Source: Flavobacterium aquaticum
GTDB lineage: Bacteria; Bacteroidota; Bacteroidia; Flavobacteriales; Flavobacteriaceae
DNA length: 64,000 nt
Direction: 5' to 3'
NCBI RefSeq assembly: GCF_003259835.1
Contig: NZ_QLMI01000003.1
Coordinates: forward strand, 186,001 to 250,000
The notes under the pieces were generated by a model. That model was not told the DNA's origin. It ran no database searches and saw only the letters and a list, made by a program, of their open reading frames with translations. Shown here piece after piece: positions 34,866 through 43,703 of the stretch; position 1 is the stretch's first letter; each line of letters opens with the position of its first letter. Made by a program: the position numbers and the translations under genes.

Positions 34866-35537
34866 TTGGAAAATAAAAAGCTAAGTATTTTAATGATTGA
34901 CGATCATCCTTCCATGATAGAGGGCTATAAAAGTATTCTTTCTTTTAACGATTTGGATTGTGAAATTGAAGTTACACCAGCTTATAATTGCGAAAGTGCT
35001 TATTATTTAATTACTGAAAATCAAAATGTATCCGCTTATGATGCAGCGTTTATTGATCTGAGTTTACCTGCTTTTCCTGAACAAAAAGTTTATTCTGGAC
35101 ATGATTTAGCAAGATTAGTTAGAAATTATATGCCTACTACAAAAATTATAATTCTAACATCGCACATTGAAGCCTTTTTATTATACAAAATTCATAGAGA
35201 AATTGAGCCCGAAGGATTCTTAGTTAAAAGTGATTTTTCGTCTCAAGAACTTTTAACTGCTTTCAACCAAATTATGATGGGCAATAAGTATAAAAGTCGT
35301 ACGGTACAACAAAATATTAATGAGTTAATGGCAAATGAATTTTTGTTAGATGAATATTATCAACAAATTATAACTCTTTTAGCACAAGGCATAAAAACCA
35401 AAAATATGCCAGAACACATCAATATTACGTTAAGTGCAATAGATAAAAGAAAAGCTCATATAAAAGAGTTTTTTAACATAGAAAAGGGTTCTGACGAAGA
35501 CATTATTAAAGAAGCAAAAAAAAGAGGCTTGATATAA
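34866..35537 (+). CDS. Response regulator with LuxR-like C-terminus
   Basis: The 223-residue protein has a receiver domain (about 5-145) with acidic pair in MIDDHPS, phospho-Asp64 in AAFIDLSLP, Thr/Ser in ILTSH and Lys in GFLVKSD. The C-terminal part (about 160-223, QQIITLLAQGIKTKNMPEHINITLSAIDKRKAHIKEFF) follows the LuxR/NarL helix-turn-helix outline. The start is a TTG at 34866 after an upstream stop; the first ATG would cut into the receiver domain. It lies 11 bases after the kinase, so the two form a pair. It may bind the 35-nt elements on either side of the module; this is inference. Confidence 0.85.
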   Translation: MENKKLSILMIDDHPSMIEGYKSILSFNDLDCEIEVTPAYNCESAYYLITENQNVSAYDAAFIDLSLPAFPEQKVYSGHDLARLVRNYMPTTKIIILTSHIEAFLLYKIHREIEPEGFLVKSDFSSQELLTAFNQIMMGNKYKSRTVQQNINELMANEFLLDEYYQQIITLLAQGIKTKNMPEHINITLSAIDKRKAHIKEFFNIEKGSDEDIIKEAKKRGLI

Positions 35538-35598
35538 AATTTTAACAAAATGTGCAGAAAAACTACAGCAACCCATTTAAAGAGCGTCCTTACCTTTA
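35537..35598 (+). promoter_or_regulatory. 35-nt element plus -7-like box downstream of the response regulator
   Basis: The element at 35537-35571 matches 32241-32275 at 32 of 35 positions. A TACCTTTA box at 35591-35598 lies exactly 19 nt after the element, as in the other copy. A diverged TTAAAG match continues between element and box. It would drive the small membrane protein gene at 35624. Confidence 0.65.
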
Positions 35599-35623
35599 CA
35601 TTGTAATTAAAATAATAAAAAGG

Positions 35624-35851
35624 ATGAAACTATATACTAAAATCTTGCTGTTTTTGTTGTTTCTGAGTTTGGTTTGGCTTTACACTGTAGCCGATTTAAC
35701 ATACAACACATTATTCTTTGAAAGTAGTACATTTTTATCTAAATGTATAGGATATCATGCACAATTTGAATTAATTTACATTTTGGGAGTTTTTCTTTTT
35801 GTGTCTTACTTAGCATTAATACTTTTTATAAAAAATAAAAAATTGTACTAG
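35624..35851 (+). CDS. Small two-helix membrane protein
   Basis: The 75-residue protein has two hydrophobic segments (about 6-24 and 49-69) joined by a loop with one cysteine, starting MKLYTKILLFLLFLSL. I do not recognise it. The frame is open back to a GTG at 35552 but those residues would be encoded by the 35-nt element, so the ATG at 35624 is the likely start. Its stop codon shares a CTAG with the stop of the convergent AlbA_2 gene. It may belong to the regulon of the upstream two-component system. Confidence 0.6.
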   Translation: MKLYTKILLFLLFLSLVWLYTVADLTYNTLFFESSTFLSKCIGYHAQFELIYILGVFLFVSYLALILFIKNKKLY

Positions 35852-36987
35852 TCGTATTTCATTTTTCTTAAAATTCGCATTACTTCTTTAAAAGACACGT
35901 AAATTAAAGGGTTTTCAAGTAATTTTAAGTACGGTTTTGAATCAATTAATTTTTGCTTTGCTTCATCAAAACCATTCAAATAGCAAATCATCATAATGTG
36001 AGGTAAGTTCTCCAAATCTCTTTTTTCAGAATCCTGCAAAGGCAATCCTTTTTGAAGTTTTCCTATTATTACCAAATTAGAATTGTAAATGTGATGCAAC
36101 ATCTTTCGGTTGTATTGCGGTGGTTCAAACAACATTTCCGAATTCATTTTGTAATAGCCATTATCAAAAAAACTTAGTGTAACTTTTTCAAACGGATAGT
36201 AGCTGGTTTTATCATTTAATCCAAGTGAAATGTATTCGGTAATAGAAAACGTGCTATCATCATAATCAATACTTACTTCATCTAAAGCCGAATAAAACAA
36301 TTTTACTTGTTCGTTTACTAACTCAATATCTACTCTCGAATAATATACTTTATCCCGAACTTTTTTCTTATTTCCGGCCCAACAAACCACAAATAATTCT
36401 TTGAAAACCTTGTATTTAGAAGGCAAATCTTTATGGCGATTATTGATGAAATCTAAAACGCTTTCTAACGTGTGTTCAATACTATTTCGAGAGCTGTTTT
36501 CAATACTAATAACTGTTTCTACATTCTGTTTCGAATACGGAATTTTCTCAGTCGTAGGCGAAGTATTACTGCCTTTTCTAACAAAATAAGTATTTGCTTC
36601 AATAGTGTGAATGCCTTTTTTGAAGTATGAATTTTTTGATTTTGGTTTAATCGTAACTAAACCTACTACTTTGTCTTTTGGAAGATTTGGAAAAGGCACA
36701 TTTTCGTACTGAATTTTAGGTGGATTTTCCAAAAAAGCATTCACCAAATTCTGAATTCGACTATCATCAAAAAAATCATCCCCAACGATTTCATTGGTTT
36801 CATCTTCCACACCCACCACAATATAAGAATTGTTACTCGGATTAGAATTGGAAAGCGCACAAATGTGTTTTAAAAACTTGGCTTTTCCTTCTTTGGTGTG
36901 TAAATTCAATTGGCGCTTCTTATCATAAAAACTGTTCTCATCATGATGAGCTAAAATGTTTTTGATAAGAAGGCGCTTGTTTATCAT
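35848..36987 (-). CDS. AlbA_2 (Schlafen-like) domain protein
   Basis: The 379-residue soluble protein has an N-terminal AlbA_2 domain (about 10-150): KEGKAKFLKHICALSNSN, then SYIVVGVEDETNEIVGDDFFDDSRIQ and NTYFVRKGSNTSPTT. These domains are found in putative ATP-dependent transcriptional regulators and in some defence proteins. The C-terminal 220 residues have no fold I can name. It has no obvious partner gene: the reductase upstream is unrelated and a hairpin repeat lies between them. The ATG at 36987 is the natural start. Confidence 0.82.
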   Translation of the reverse strand: MINKRLLIKNILAHHDENSFYDKKRQLNLHTKEGKAKFLKHICALSNSNPSNNSYIVVGVEDETNEIVGDDFFDDSRIQNLVNAFLENPPKIQYENVPFPNLPKDKVVGLVTIKPKSKNSYFKKGIHTIEANTYFVRKGSNTSPTTEKIPYSKQNVETVISIENSSRNSIEHTLESVLDFINNRHKDLPSKYKVFKELFVVCWAGNKKKVRDKVYYSRVDIELVNEQVKLFYSALDEVSIDYDDSTFSITEYISLGLNDKTSYYPFEKVTLSFFDNGYYKMNSEMLFEPPQYNRKMLHHIYNSNLVIIGKLQKGLPLQDSEKRDLENLPHIMMICYLNGFDEAKQKLIDSKPYLKLLENPLIYVSFKEVMRILRKMKYD

Positions 36988-36993
36988 ATTTTT

Positions 36994-37021
36994 AGTGATT
37001 AGTCACTAGTTACTAATCACT
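36994..37021. repeat. Inverted repeat of the AGTGATTAGT word
   Basis: AGTGATTAGT (36994-37003) and ACTAATCACT (37012-37021) pair perfectly with an 8-nt loop and fill the 37-base gap between two minus-strand genes. The same word occurs twice at 29054-29084. Confidence 0.8.
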
Positions 37022-37024
37022 TTT

Positions 37025-37897
37025 TTAAGGTACTTTATTTCCCATACTTTCTGTCCAGATAGCAAACCAATCTTGCTTATCTAAAACTAACGATTTTGCT
37101 TTCATTAATTGTTGAATTCTTCCTGAATTAACCGTTCCGGCAACAGGAGAAATTCCAGCAGGATGTTGCATAATCCAAGCCAATAAAATAATATCAGAAC
37201 CCATGTGGTATTTTTCAACCAACTTAGCCAAAAGTTGACGTAATCTAAAAGTTTGGTCTGTATTTTCCCTAAAAACGGTTCCTAATGGATTCCATGCCAT
37301 CGGTTTGATATTGTGGATTTGCATGTAATCAAAACTTCCATCTAACATAGCTTCATGATGCGTTGCCGAAAACTGCACTTGATTAAATGAAATTTCGGTT
37401 TTTTGACGCAAAAGTTCTGTTTGAAAAGGTGTAAAATTTGAAACACCAAAAGATAGAATTTTTCCATCTGCTTTTAATTTTGAAACCGCTTCAGCAATTT
37501 CATCAGCTTGCATTAATGGACTTGGACGGTGAAGTAAAAAAACATCCAAATAATCGGTTTGTAGATTTTTTAATGAATTTTCGGCTGACCAAATAATATA
37601 ATCTTTTGAATATTCGTAGTGTTTAATAGTATTATTAGGTCGGTTTTCAGAAGTATATTGAATTCCGCATTTAGTAATTAATTGAATTTTTTTGCGATCG
37701 ATTTTACTTTCAGAAAGCGCTTTTCCAAATGAAGCTTCAGTGGTATAACCTCCATAAATATCGGCATGATCAAAAGTAGTAATTCCGTTTTCTATGAATA
37801 AATTAATTAAGTGAGTAAACTCATTGGTATTTAGGTTTTTATCCCAAACACCCCAATTCATAACTCCTGCAATAATAGGGGATAATTGTACTGACAT
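37025..37897 (-). CDS. Aldo/keto reductase (YdhF-like)
   Basis: The 290-residue NADPH-dependent oxidoreductase has the catalytic tetrad: Asp in FDHADIYGG, Tyr in the same segment, Lys in LITKCGI and His in VFLLHRPSP. SFGVSNF and AWNPLG are family hallmarks. Substrate is unknown. The ATG at 37897 is the start. It is divergent from the MoxR-Bat operon. Confidence 0.92.
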   Translation of the reverse strand: MSVQLSPIIAGVMNWGVWDKNLNTNEFTHLINLFIENGITTFDHADIYGGYTTEASFGKALSESKIDRKKIQLITKCGIQYTSENRPNNTIKHYEYSKDYIIWSAENSLKNLQTDYLDVFLLHRPSPLMQADEIAEAVSKLKADGKILSFGVSNFTPFQTELLRQKTEISFNQVQFSATHHEAMLDGSFDYMQIHNIKPMAWNPLGTVFRENTDQTFRLRQLLAKLVEKYHMGSDIILLAWIMQHPAGISPVAGTVNSGRIQQLMKAKSLVLDKQDWFAIWTESMGNKVP

Positions 37898-38073
37898 ATT
37901 TGTTGTGTTTTTAATTTTTTCTTAAAATTATAAAATAGAATCATAAAACACTCATAAAATCAACCTTTTTTATGCATTTTTAACGCAATGTTAACAACTT
38001 AAAACCAAAAAAAAATTCAATTTGCAGTGTTAAAAAATGTTGTTAATTTCACACCGCCAAATACAATCATAAA

Positions 38074-39078
38074 ATGGAAGAAAATACATCAACCTTAGAC
38101 ATTAGAGCAATTAATGAAAAGATTGAAAGAGAAAGTGCTTTTATAGACTTACTTACAATGGAAATGAATAAGGTAATCGTAGGTCAAAAACAAATGGTCG
38201 AGCGATTATTAATAGGTTTATTAGGTCAAGGACATATTTTACTTGAAGGAGTTCCTGGATTAGCAAAAACCTTAGCAATTAATACGCTTTCTCAAGCCGT
38301 TCACGGTTCGTTTAGCCGTATTCAGTTTACACCCGATTTATTGCCTGCCGATGTGGTAGGAACCATGATTTACAATATCAAACAAAACGACTTTACCATT
38401 CGTAAAGGACCAATTTTCGCGAACTTTATATTAGCGGATGAGATTAATCGTGCTCCAGCAAAAGTGCAATCGGCTTTGTTAGAAGCCATGCAAGAAAAGC
38501 AAGTGACTATTGGAGACGAAACGTTTAAGTTAGACAAACCATTCTTAGTAATGGCAACTCAAAACCCTGTTGACCAAGAAGGGACTTATCCATTACCAGA
38601 AGCACAAGTTGACCGTTTCATGTTAAAAGTGGTTATCGATTATCCAAAAATGGAAGACGAGCGCTTAGTTATTCGTCAAAATTTAAAAGGCGCTTTCGAA
38701 AAAGTAAACCAAGTGGTTTCGTTAGAGCAAATTTTAAGAGCGCAAGAAGCTGTTCGTGAAGTATACATGGACGAGAAAATCGAGAAATACATCTTAGATT
38801 TAATTTTCGCAACGCGTTATCCAGAAAAATATAAATTAGAAAGTCTAAAACCATTAATCAGTTTTGGAGCTTCGCCTCGTGGAAGTATCAACTTAGCAAC
38901 AGCTGCTAAATGTTACGCTTTCATCAAACGAAGAGGTTATGTAATTCCAGAAGATGTTCGTGCAGTTGTGTACGATGTATTACGTCACAGAATCGGAATC
39001 ACATACGAAGCAGAAGCTGAAAATGTAACCACAGAAGACATTATCAGCAAAATTGTAAACGAAGTTGAAGTGCCTTAA
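38074..39078 (+). CDS. MoxR family AAA+ ATPase of the Bat operon
   Basis: The 334-residue protein is a MoxR-type AAA+ chaperone with Walker A GVPGLAKT, Walker B FILADEINRAPAKVQSALLEAMQE, sensor 1 MATQNPVDQEGTYPLPEAQ and the C-terminal lid. It is thought to act on the VWA-domain proteins encoded downstream. It opens the eight-gene Bat cluster. The upstream 170 bases contain TTAACAAC (37991-37998) paired with GTTGTTAA (38039-38046), but no perfect promoter. Confidence 0.95.
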   Translation: MEENTSTLDIRAINEKIERESAFIDLLTMEMNKVIVGQKQMVERLLIGLLGQGHILLEGVPGLAKTLAINTLSQAVHGSFSRIQFTPDLLPADVVGTMIYNIKQNDFTIRKGPIFANFILADEINRAPAKVQSALLEAMQEKQVTIGDETFKLDKPFLVMATQNPVDQEGTYPLPEAQVDRFMLKVVIDYPKMEDERLVIRQNLKGAFEKVNQVVSLEQILRAQEAVREVYMDEKIEKYILDLIFATRYPEKYKLESLKPLISFGASPRGSINLATAAKCYAFIKRRGYVIPEDVRAVVYDVLRHRIGITYEAEAENVTTEDIISKIVNEVEVP

Positions 39079-39080
39079 TT

Positions 39081-39150
39081 TTTTGTTTCAAGTTTAAAGT
39101 TTCAAGTTAAAGAAACCTGAAACAAAGAAAACCTGAAACCTGAAACAAAA
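39081..39150. repeat. Intergenic inverted repeat of GTTTCA/TGAAAC words
   Basis: TTTTGTTTCA (39081-39090) pairs with TGAAACAAAA (39141-39150), and the interior repeats GTTTCAAG and CCTGAAAC. It fills the gap between the MoxR and DUF58 genes and resembles the spacer at 17759-17803. Confidence 0.75.
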
Positions 39151-39155
39151 TAAAA

Positions 39156-40022
39156 ATGGATACCAAAGAAATTCTAAAAAAAGTTCGAAAAATTGAAATC
39201 AAAACCCGAAGATTGAGTGATCATATCTTTTCGGGAGAATATCATACGTCTTTTAAAGGACGCGGGATGACGTTTTCTGAAGTGCGCCAATACCAATACG
39301 GTGACGACGTAAGAGCTATCGATTGGAATGTAACCGCACGCTACAACGAACCTTTTGTAAAGGTATTTGAAGAAGAACGCGAATTAACCATGATGTTGAT
39401 GGTGGATATTTCGGGATCGGAAAGTTTTGGTACAAAAAATCAGTTAAAACGAGATATGGTTACCGAAATTGCAGCAACCTTAGCTTTTTCAGCTACTCAA
39501 AATAATGATAAAATTGGTTTGCTTTTATTTTCGGACCAAATCGAATTGTTTATTCCACCTAAAAAAGGAAAATCGCATGTTTTACGAATCATTCGCGAGT
39601 TAATCGAATTCGAATCGAAAAGCAAAAAAACCGATTTATCGCAAGCTTTGAAATATTTGTCAAGCGTTTTGAAAAAGAAAGCCATCGTGTTTTTAATTTC
39701 CGATTTCATGGTAAAAGATTATGAGCACACGCTGAAAATCGCTTCAAAACGTCATGATGTGACTGGAATAAGAGTGTTTGACCAAAGAGAAGAAAGTATT
39801 CCAAATATTGGTATTGTAAATATGTTAGATGCCGAAACAGGCGAAACGCTTTTAGTTGATACCACGTCAAAAAAAGTGCGAATGGATTACGAAAAATACT
39901 ATCGTGAAAACGTAAATTATTTCAAAGATATTTTTTCAAAATGTGGAGCAGGAACGATTAGTTCTAGAGTGGACGAAAGCTATGTAACCAAATTATTAGG
40001 TTATTTTAAAGCGCGTAATTAA
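39156..40022 (+). CDS. DUF58 domain protein of the Bat operon
   Basis: The 288-residue protein has the DUF58 core (SGEYHTSFKGRGMTFSEVRQYQYGDDVRAIDWNVTAR) followed by a VWA-like domain with MIDAS motif VDISGSESFG. It is the standard partner of MoxR in bacteria. No signal peptide is present, so it is cytoplasmic or peripheral. It starts after an inverted repeat and ends five bases before the next gene. Confidence 0.93.
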   Translation: MDTKEILKKVRKIEIKTRRLSDHIFSGEYHTSFKGRGMTFSEVRQYQYGDDVRAIDWNVTARYNEPFVKVFEEERELTMMLMVDISGSESFGTKNQLKRDMVTEIAATLAFSATQNNDKIGLLLFSDQIELFIPPKKGKSHVLRIIRELIEFESKSKKTDLSQALKYLSSVLKKKAIVFLISDFMVKDYEHTLKIASKRHDVTGIRVFDQREESIPNIGIVNMLDAETGETLLVDTTSKKVRMDYEKYYRENVNYFKDIFSKCGAGTISSRVDESYVTKLLGYFKARN

Positions 40023-40027
40023 GAAAA

Positions 40028-41644
40028 ATGAAAAAGAAACTTTACTTATATATTGCTTTATTATTCGGATTTTTGGGTTTTGCCCAACAAATCTCGTCTT
40101 CTATTGACTCAACTCAAATTAAAATTGGATCGCAATTCAATTTAACCATCAAAGCAAAAGTAAACGAAAAAGATAAAGTCGTTTTTCCAGATGGAAAGTT
40201 TTTTGGTGCTTTGGAAATATTAGAATCATACCCAATTGATACCTTAAAGAATGACAACCAATACGAATTAATCAAAAAGTACGGGTTAACCCAATTTGAT
40301 TCGGGACGCTATGTGATTCCGAAATTATTGGTAAAAATCAATCAGAAAGAATTCCGTACCGATTCGCTTTCGATTTTAGTCAACGATGTAAAAGTTGATA
40401 CCACAAAACAACAAATGTACGACATCAAAGACATCATCGCTACCGAAGAAAAACCGATGAGCGAATGGTGGAAACTGTTGATTTTACTGCTATTGATTAT
40501 CGCTTCTGGATTTGCATCGTATTTCATCATCAAGCGATTACAAAAAGACAAGGAACAAAAAGAAGAATTTTTCGCTTCGCCAATTGAAAAAGCGATTGCG
40601 TATCTTCAAAATTTAGATAAAAAACAATTGGTACAACGCGGTGATGTTAAAGAATATTATTCTGAAATGACTGATATCACAAGAACGTATATCGAAGAAT
40701 CCATCCATATTCCAGCAATGGAAAGTACTTCGAGTGAGTTAATGGAAGCGTTGAAAAAAGCGATTGCCGACAAAAAAATGTTTGTCAATCGTGAAGAATT
40801 AGATAAGTTCAAGAAAGTTTTAGAAAATTCCGATTTGGTGAAATTTGCTAAATCGCAACCTTTACCATTCGAAATTGAAACCGATAAAAAAATCATCGAT
40901 AAATTCTTGTTGGTAATTGATAAAGCTTTACCTAGAACCGAAGATCAAGCTGCAATTTTATTTGCTGAAGAAGTTCGTAAGAAAGAAATGCAAAAGCAAA
41001 AAGCAAAACGTTTAGCGCTTTCAGCCGGAATTTCAGCCTTTTTATTGGTTGCTTCTGTTGTAATTTTCACTTACACGATAGGATTTGATTTTGTGAAAGA
41101 CAGTTATTTGGGATATTCTACCAAAGAATTGTTGGAAAAAGAATGGATTACTTCCGAATATGGAGAACCTGCTATCATTATTTCATCGCCAAAAGTTTTA
41201 AAACGAACTATAGATGAGAAAATTCAAAACAATCTTCCAGAAAACGTAAAATCAACTAGTCGTTTTGCGTATGGAAATATTACAGATGATTTCTCGATTG
41301 TTTTAATTACAACCGCTTACAAAGATACTACGAAGATAGATTTAGATTTAGCATTGGAAGCCGATTTGAAAGAATTAGAAAAGTTTGGAGCTAAAAATAT
41401 CATAGTAAAAACTGGCGAATTTGAAAATGTAAAAGGTCTTTCAGGTAAAAAAGCCTATGGAACATTCACGGCTTTGGACCCTGAAAGCGAAGAAGATATA
41501 AAAATGCAGTACGACATTATGGTGTTGTCGCAACCGGGTGGCGCTCAAGAATTTTTCTTTATGTATAGAGAAGAAGATAAGCATGCCATGGAGATTATAG
41601 AGAAAATTCAGAATTCAATTGAACTAAGAAAAGCCAAGAAATAA
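40028..41644 (+). CDS. Bat operon membrane protein (DUF4381/BatD-like)
   Basis: The 538-residue protein has signal peptide MKKKLYLYIALLFGFLGFAQ, an extracytoplasmic beta-rich domain similar in outline to BatD (SSIDSTQIKIGSQFNLTIKAKV), a membrane helix at about 150-168 followed by a cytoplasmic helical domain, and a second helix at about 335-358 with a C-terminal domain. Proteins of this layout lie between DUF58 and BatA in Bacteroidota Bat operons. Exact role is unknown. Its stop overlaps the next start (TAATG). Confidence 0.75.
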   Translation: MKKKLYLYIALLFGFLGFAQQISSSIDSTQIKIGSQFNLTIKAKVNEKDKVVFPDGKFFGALEILESYPIDTLKNDNQYELIKKYGLTQFDSGRYVIPKLLVKINQKEFRTDSLSILVNDVKVDTTKQQMYDIKDIIATEEKPMSEWWKLLILLLLIIASGFASYFIIKRLQKDKEQKEEFFASPIEKAIAYLQNLDKKQLVQRGDVKEYYSEMTDITRTYIEESIHIPAMESTSSELMEALKKAIADKKMFVNREELDKFKKVLENSDLVKFAKSQPLPFEIETDKKIIDKFLLVIDKALPRTEDQAAILFAEEVRKKEMQKQKAKRLALSAGISAFLLVASVVIFTYTIGFDFVKDSYLGYSTKELLEKEWITSEYGEPAIIISSPKVLKRTIDEKIQNNLPENVKSTSRFAYGNITDDFSIVLITTAYKDTTKIDLDLALEADLKELEKFGAKNIIVKTGEFENVKGLSGKKAYGTFTALDPESEEDIKMQYDIMVLSQPGGAQEFFFMYREEDKHAMEIIEKIQNSIELRKAKK

Positions 41645-42648
41645 TGGGAAAAGTTACCTTTTTAAATCCGGAATTTTTGTGGTTCTTTTTGGTTTTACCA
41701 ATTGCAATAGGCTGGCTGTTTTATAAAAGAAATCAACTTTCGGCAACGGTAAAAATGAGTTCATTAGAACCATTCAAGCAAAACCGAACGTTCTTAGCCA
41801 AAGCAAAACCATTTTTATATGTGTTGAGAATTTTAGCTTTGAGTTCGATAATCATTGCATTAGCAAGACCAAGAAGTGTTGACGTAACTTCAAAATCGAA
41901 AACCACAAAAGGTATCGATATTGTAATGGCAATAGACGTTTCGAGTAGTATGTTGGCAAACGATTTAAAACCAAATCGCTTAGAAGCTTTGAAAAAAGTA
42001 GCTTCAATATTTGTGCAAGATAGAATTAACGATAGAATCGGATTGGTAGTTTATGCAGGCGAAAGTTATACGAGAACACCAGTAACTTCAGATAAGACTA
42101 TTATTTTACAATCGTTAAAAACTATTGAGTATGATGATTCCATTATTGCTGATGGAACCGGAATAGGTGTTGGTTTAGCAACCGCAATCAACCGAATTAA
42201 AGACAGTAAAGCGAAAAGCAGAATCATCATTTTATTGACAGATGGTGTAAACAATTCTGGAACCATCGATCCTAGAACCGCTTCTGAAATCGCAAAAGAA
42301 TACGGCATAAAAGTATATACCATCGGAATAGGAACAAACGGTCAAGCGATGTTTCCTGTCGCAAAAGATGCGAATGGTAAATTGGTTTTTAGAAAAATGC
42401 CTGTAGAAATTGATGAAAGCTTAATGAAAGAAATTGCGAAAGCTACCGATGCAAAGTATTTTAGAGCCACATCAAACAAAAAATTACAAGCCATTTACAA
42501 CGAAATTAACAAGTTAGAAACCACAGAAATTGACGAGAAGAAATTCTATAATTATGACGAAAAATACAAACCTTTCGTATTGATTGCATTTGTATTGTTA
42601 GGTGTTGAGGTGTTATTACGAAATTCAGTTTTTAGAGGAATCGTTTAG
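41644..42648 (+). CDS. batA: BatA-like VWA domain membrane protein
   Basis: The 334-residue protein has N-terminal membrane segments (about 10-25 and 55-75), a VWA domain with MIDAS AIDVSSSM, Thr in GTGIGVG and DGVNNSG, and a C-terminal membrane helix (FVLIAFVLLGVEVLL). BatA is named from the Bacteroides aerotolerance operon and is thought to form a complex with BatB. It overlaps the preceding gene by one base and is followed by batB after 11 bases. Confidence 0.93.
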   Translation: MGKVTFLNPEFLWFFLVLPIAIGWLFYKRNQLSATVKMSSLEPFKQNRTFLAKAKPFLYVLRILALSSIIIALARPRSVDVTSKSKTTKGIDIVMAIDVSSSMLANDLKPNRLEALKKVASIFVQDRINDRIGLVVYAGESYTRTPVTSDKTIILQSLKTIEYDDSIIADGTGIGVGLATAINRIKDSKAKSRIIILLTDGVNNSGTIDPRTASEIAKEYGIKVYTIGIGTNGQAMFPVAKDANGKLVFRKMPVEIDESLMKEIAKATDAKYFRATSNKKLQAIYNEINKLETTEIDEKKFYNYDEKYKPFVLIAFVLLGVEVLLRNSVFRGIV

Positions 42649-42659
42649 AAAGAAAAACA

Positions 42660-43703
42660 ATGTTTGAATTAGAAAGTCCAATATATTTTTACTTATTAGC
42701 ACTATTACCCATAATAGTGGCACTTTTTCTATTCAATTTGTTTTGGAAAAGAAAAAGACAAGCCGTTTTTGCCGATTTGGAATTGTTTAACCAATTAGCA
42801 CCTGAGAAATCTAGCTTTAAACCGGCTTTGAAATTAGGTGTTTTATTATTGGCATTAACGTGTATAATTATTGCTTTGGTTAACCCAAAAATGGGAACGA
42901 AGATGGAAACCGTAAAACGTCAAGGTATTGATATTGTGTTTGCAGTCGACATTTCAAAAAGTATGCTGGCTGAAGACGTAGCGCCAAATCGATTAGAAAA
43001 AACCAAGCAAATCGTTTCGCAAATCATCAATCAATTAGGAAATGACCGTGTTGGAATCGTGGGTTATGCCGGAAGTGCTTACCCAGTTTTACCAATGACA
43101 ACCGATTATAGCATTGCTAAAATGTATTTGCAAAGTATGAATACCAATATGGTTTCTTCGCAAGGAACGGCTTTTAATGATGCAATTCAATTGGCGGTTG
43201 ATTTCTTTGATGTGAAAGATACTAGTAAGTTGATTATTCTAATTTCCGATGGAGAAGATCACGGAGAAGGAGCGGATGATGCAGTTGAAATGGCAAAAAA
43301 GAAAGGCGTTCGTATTTTAACTATTGGTGTGGGAACTGAAAAAGGCGCTCCAATTCCTTTACGAGATGATAAAGGAACAATAGTTTCATATAAAAAAGAC
43401 CAAGAAGGTCAAACGGTTACAACAAAATTATATCCTGAAGTTTTAAAAAATATTGCAGATAAAACTAAATCGAAATACATTATTGGCACATCTACAAAAG
43501 ATGTGGTAGAAGAAGTGAAAAAATCTTTAGATAAAATCGAAAAATCAGAATTCGAATCGCAACAAATTGCCGATTTTGAATCGCAATACCAATGGTTTTT
43601 AGCTTTAGGATTTTTGTTATTATTGGTAGATATTTTCCTTTTGGAGAAAAAAACAGCATGGGTGCAAAAGTTGAACTTATTTAATGAAAAGAAACATGCG
43701 TAA
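42660..43703 (+). CDS. batB: BatB-like VWA domain membrane protein
   Basis: The 347-residue protein is a BatA paralogue: two N-terminal membrane helices, MIDAS AVDISKSM with the SDGEDHGEG loop, and a C-terminal helix (WFLALGFLLLLVDIFLLE). It probably pairs with BatA across the membrane. The end overlaps the start of batC. Confidence 0.93.
   Translation: MFELESPIYFYLLALLPIIVALFLFNLFWKRKRQAVFADLELFNQLAPEKSSFKPALKLGVLLLALTCIIIALVNPKMGTKMETVKRQGIDIVFAVDISKSMLAEDVAPNRLEKTKQIVSQIINQLGNDRVGIVGYAGSAYPVLPMTTDYSIAKMYLQSMNTNMVSSQGTAFNDAIQLAVDFFDVKDTSKLIILISDGEDHGEGADDAVEMAKKKGVRILTIGVGTEKGAPIPLRDDKGTIVSYKKDQEGQTVTTKLYPEVLKNIADKTKSKYIIGTSTKDVVEEVKKSLDKIEKSEFESQQIADFESQYQWFLALGFLLLLVDIFLLEKKTAWVQKLNLFNEKKHA

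Noticed and set aside
35552..35623. GTG-initiated extension of the small membrane protein
   Set aside because: The added residues are encoded by the 35-nt regulatory element and the -7 box, so the ATG at 35624 is preferred.
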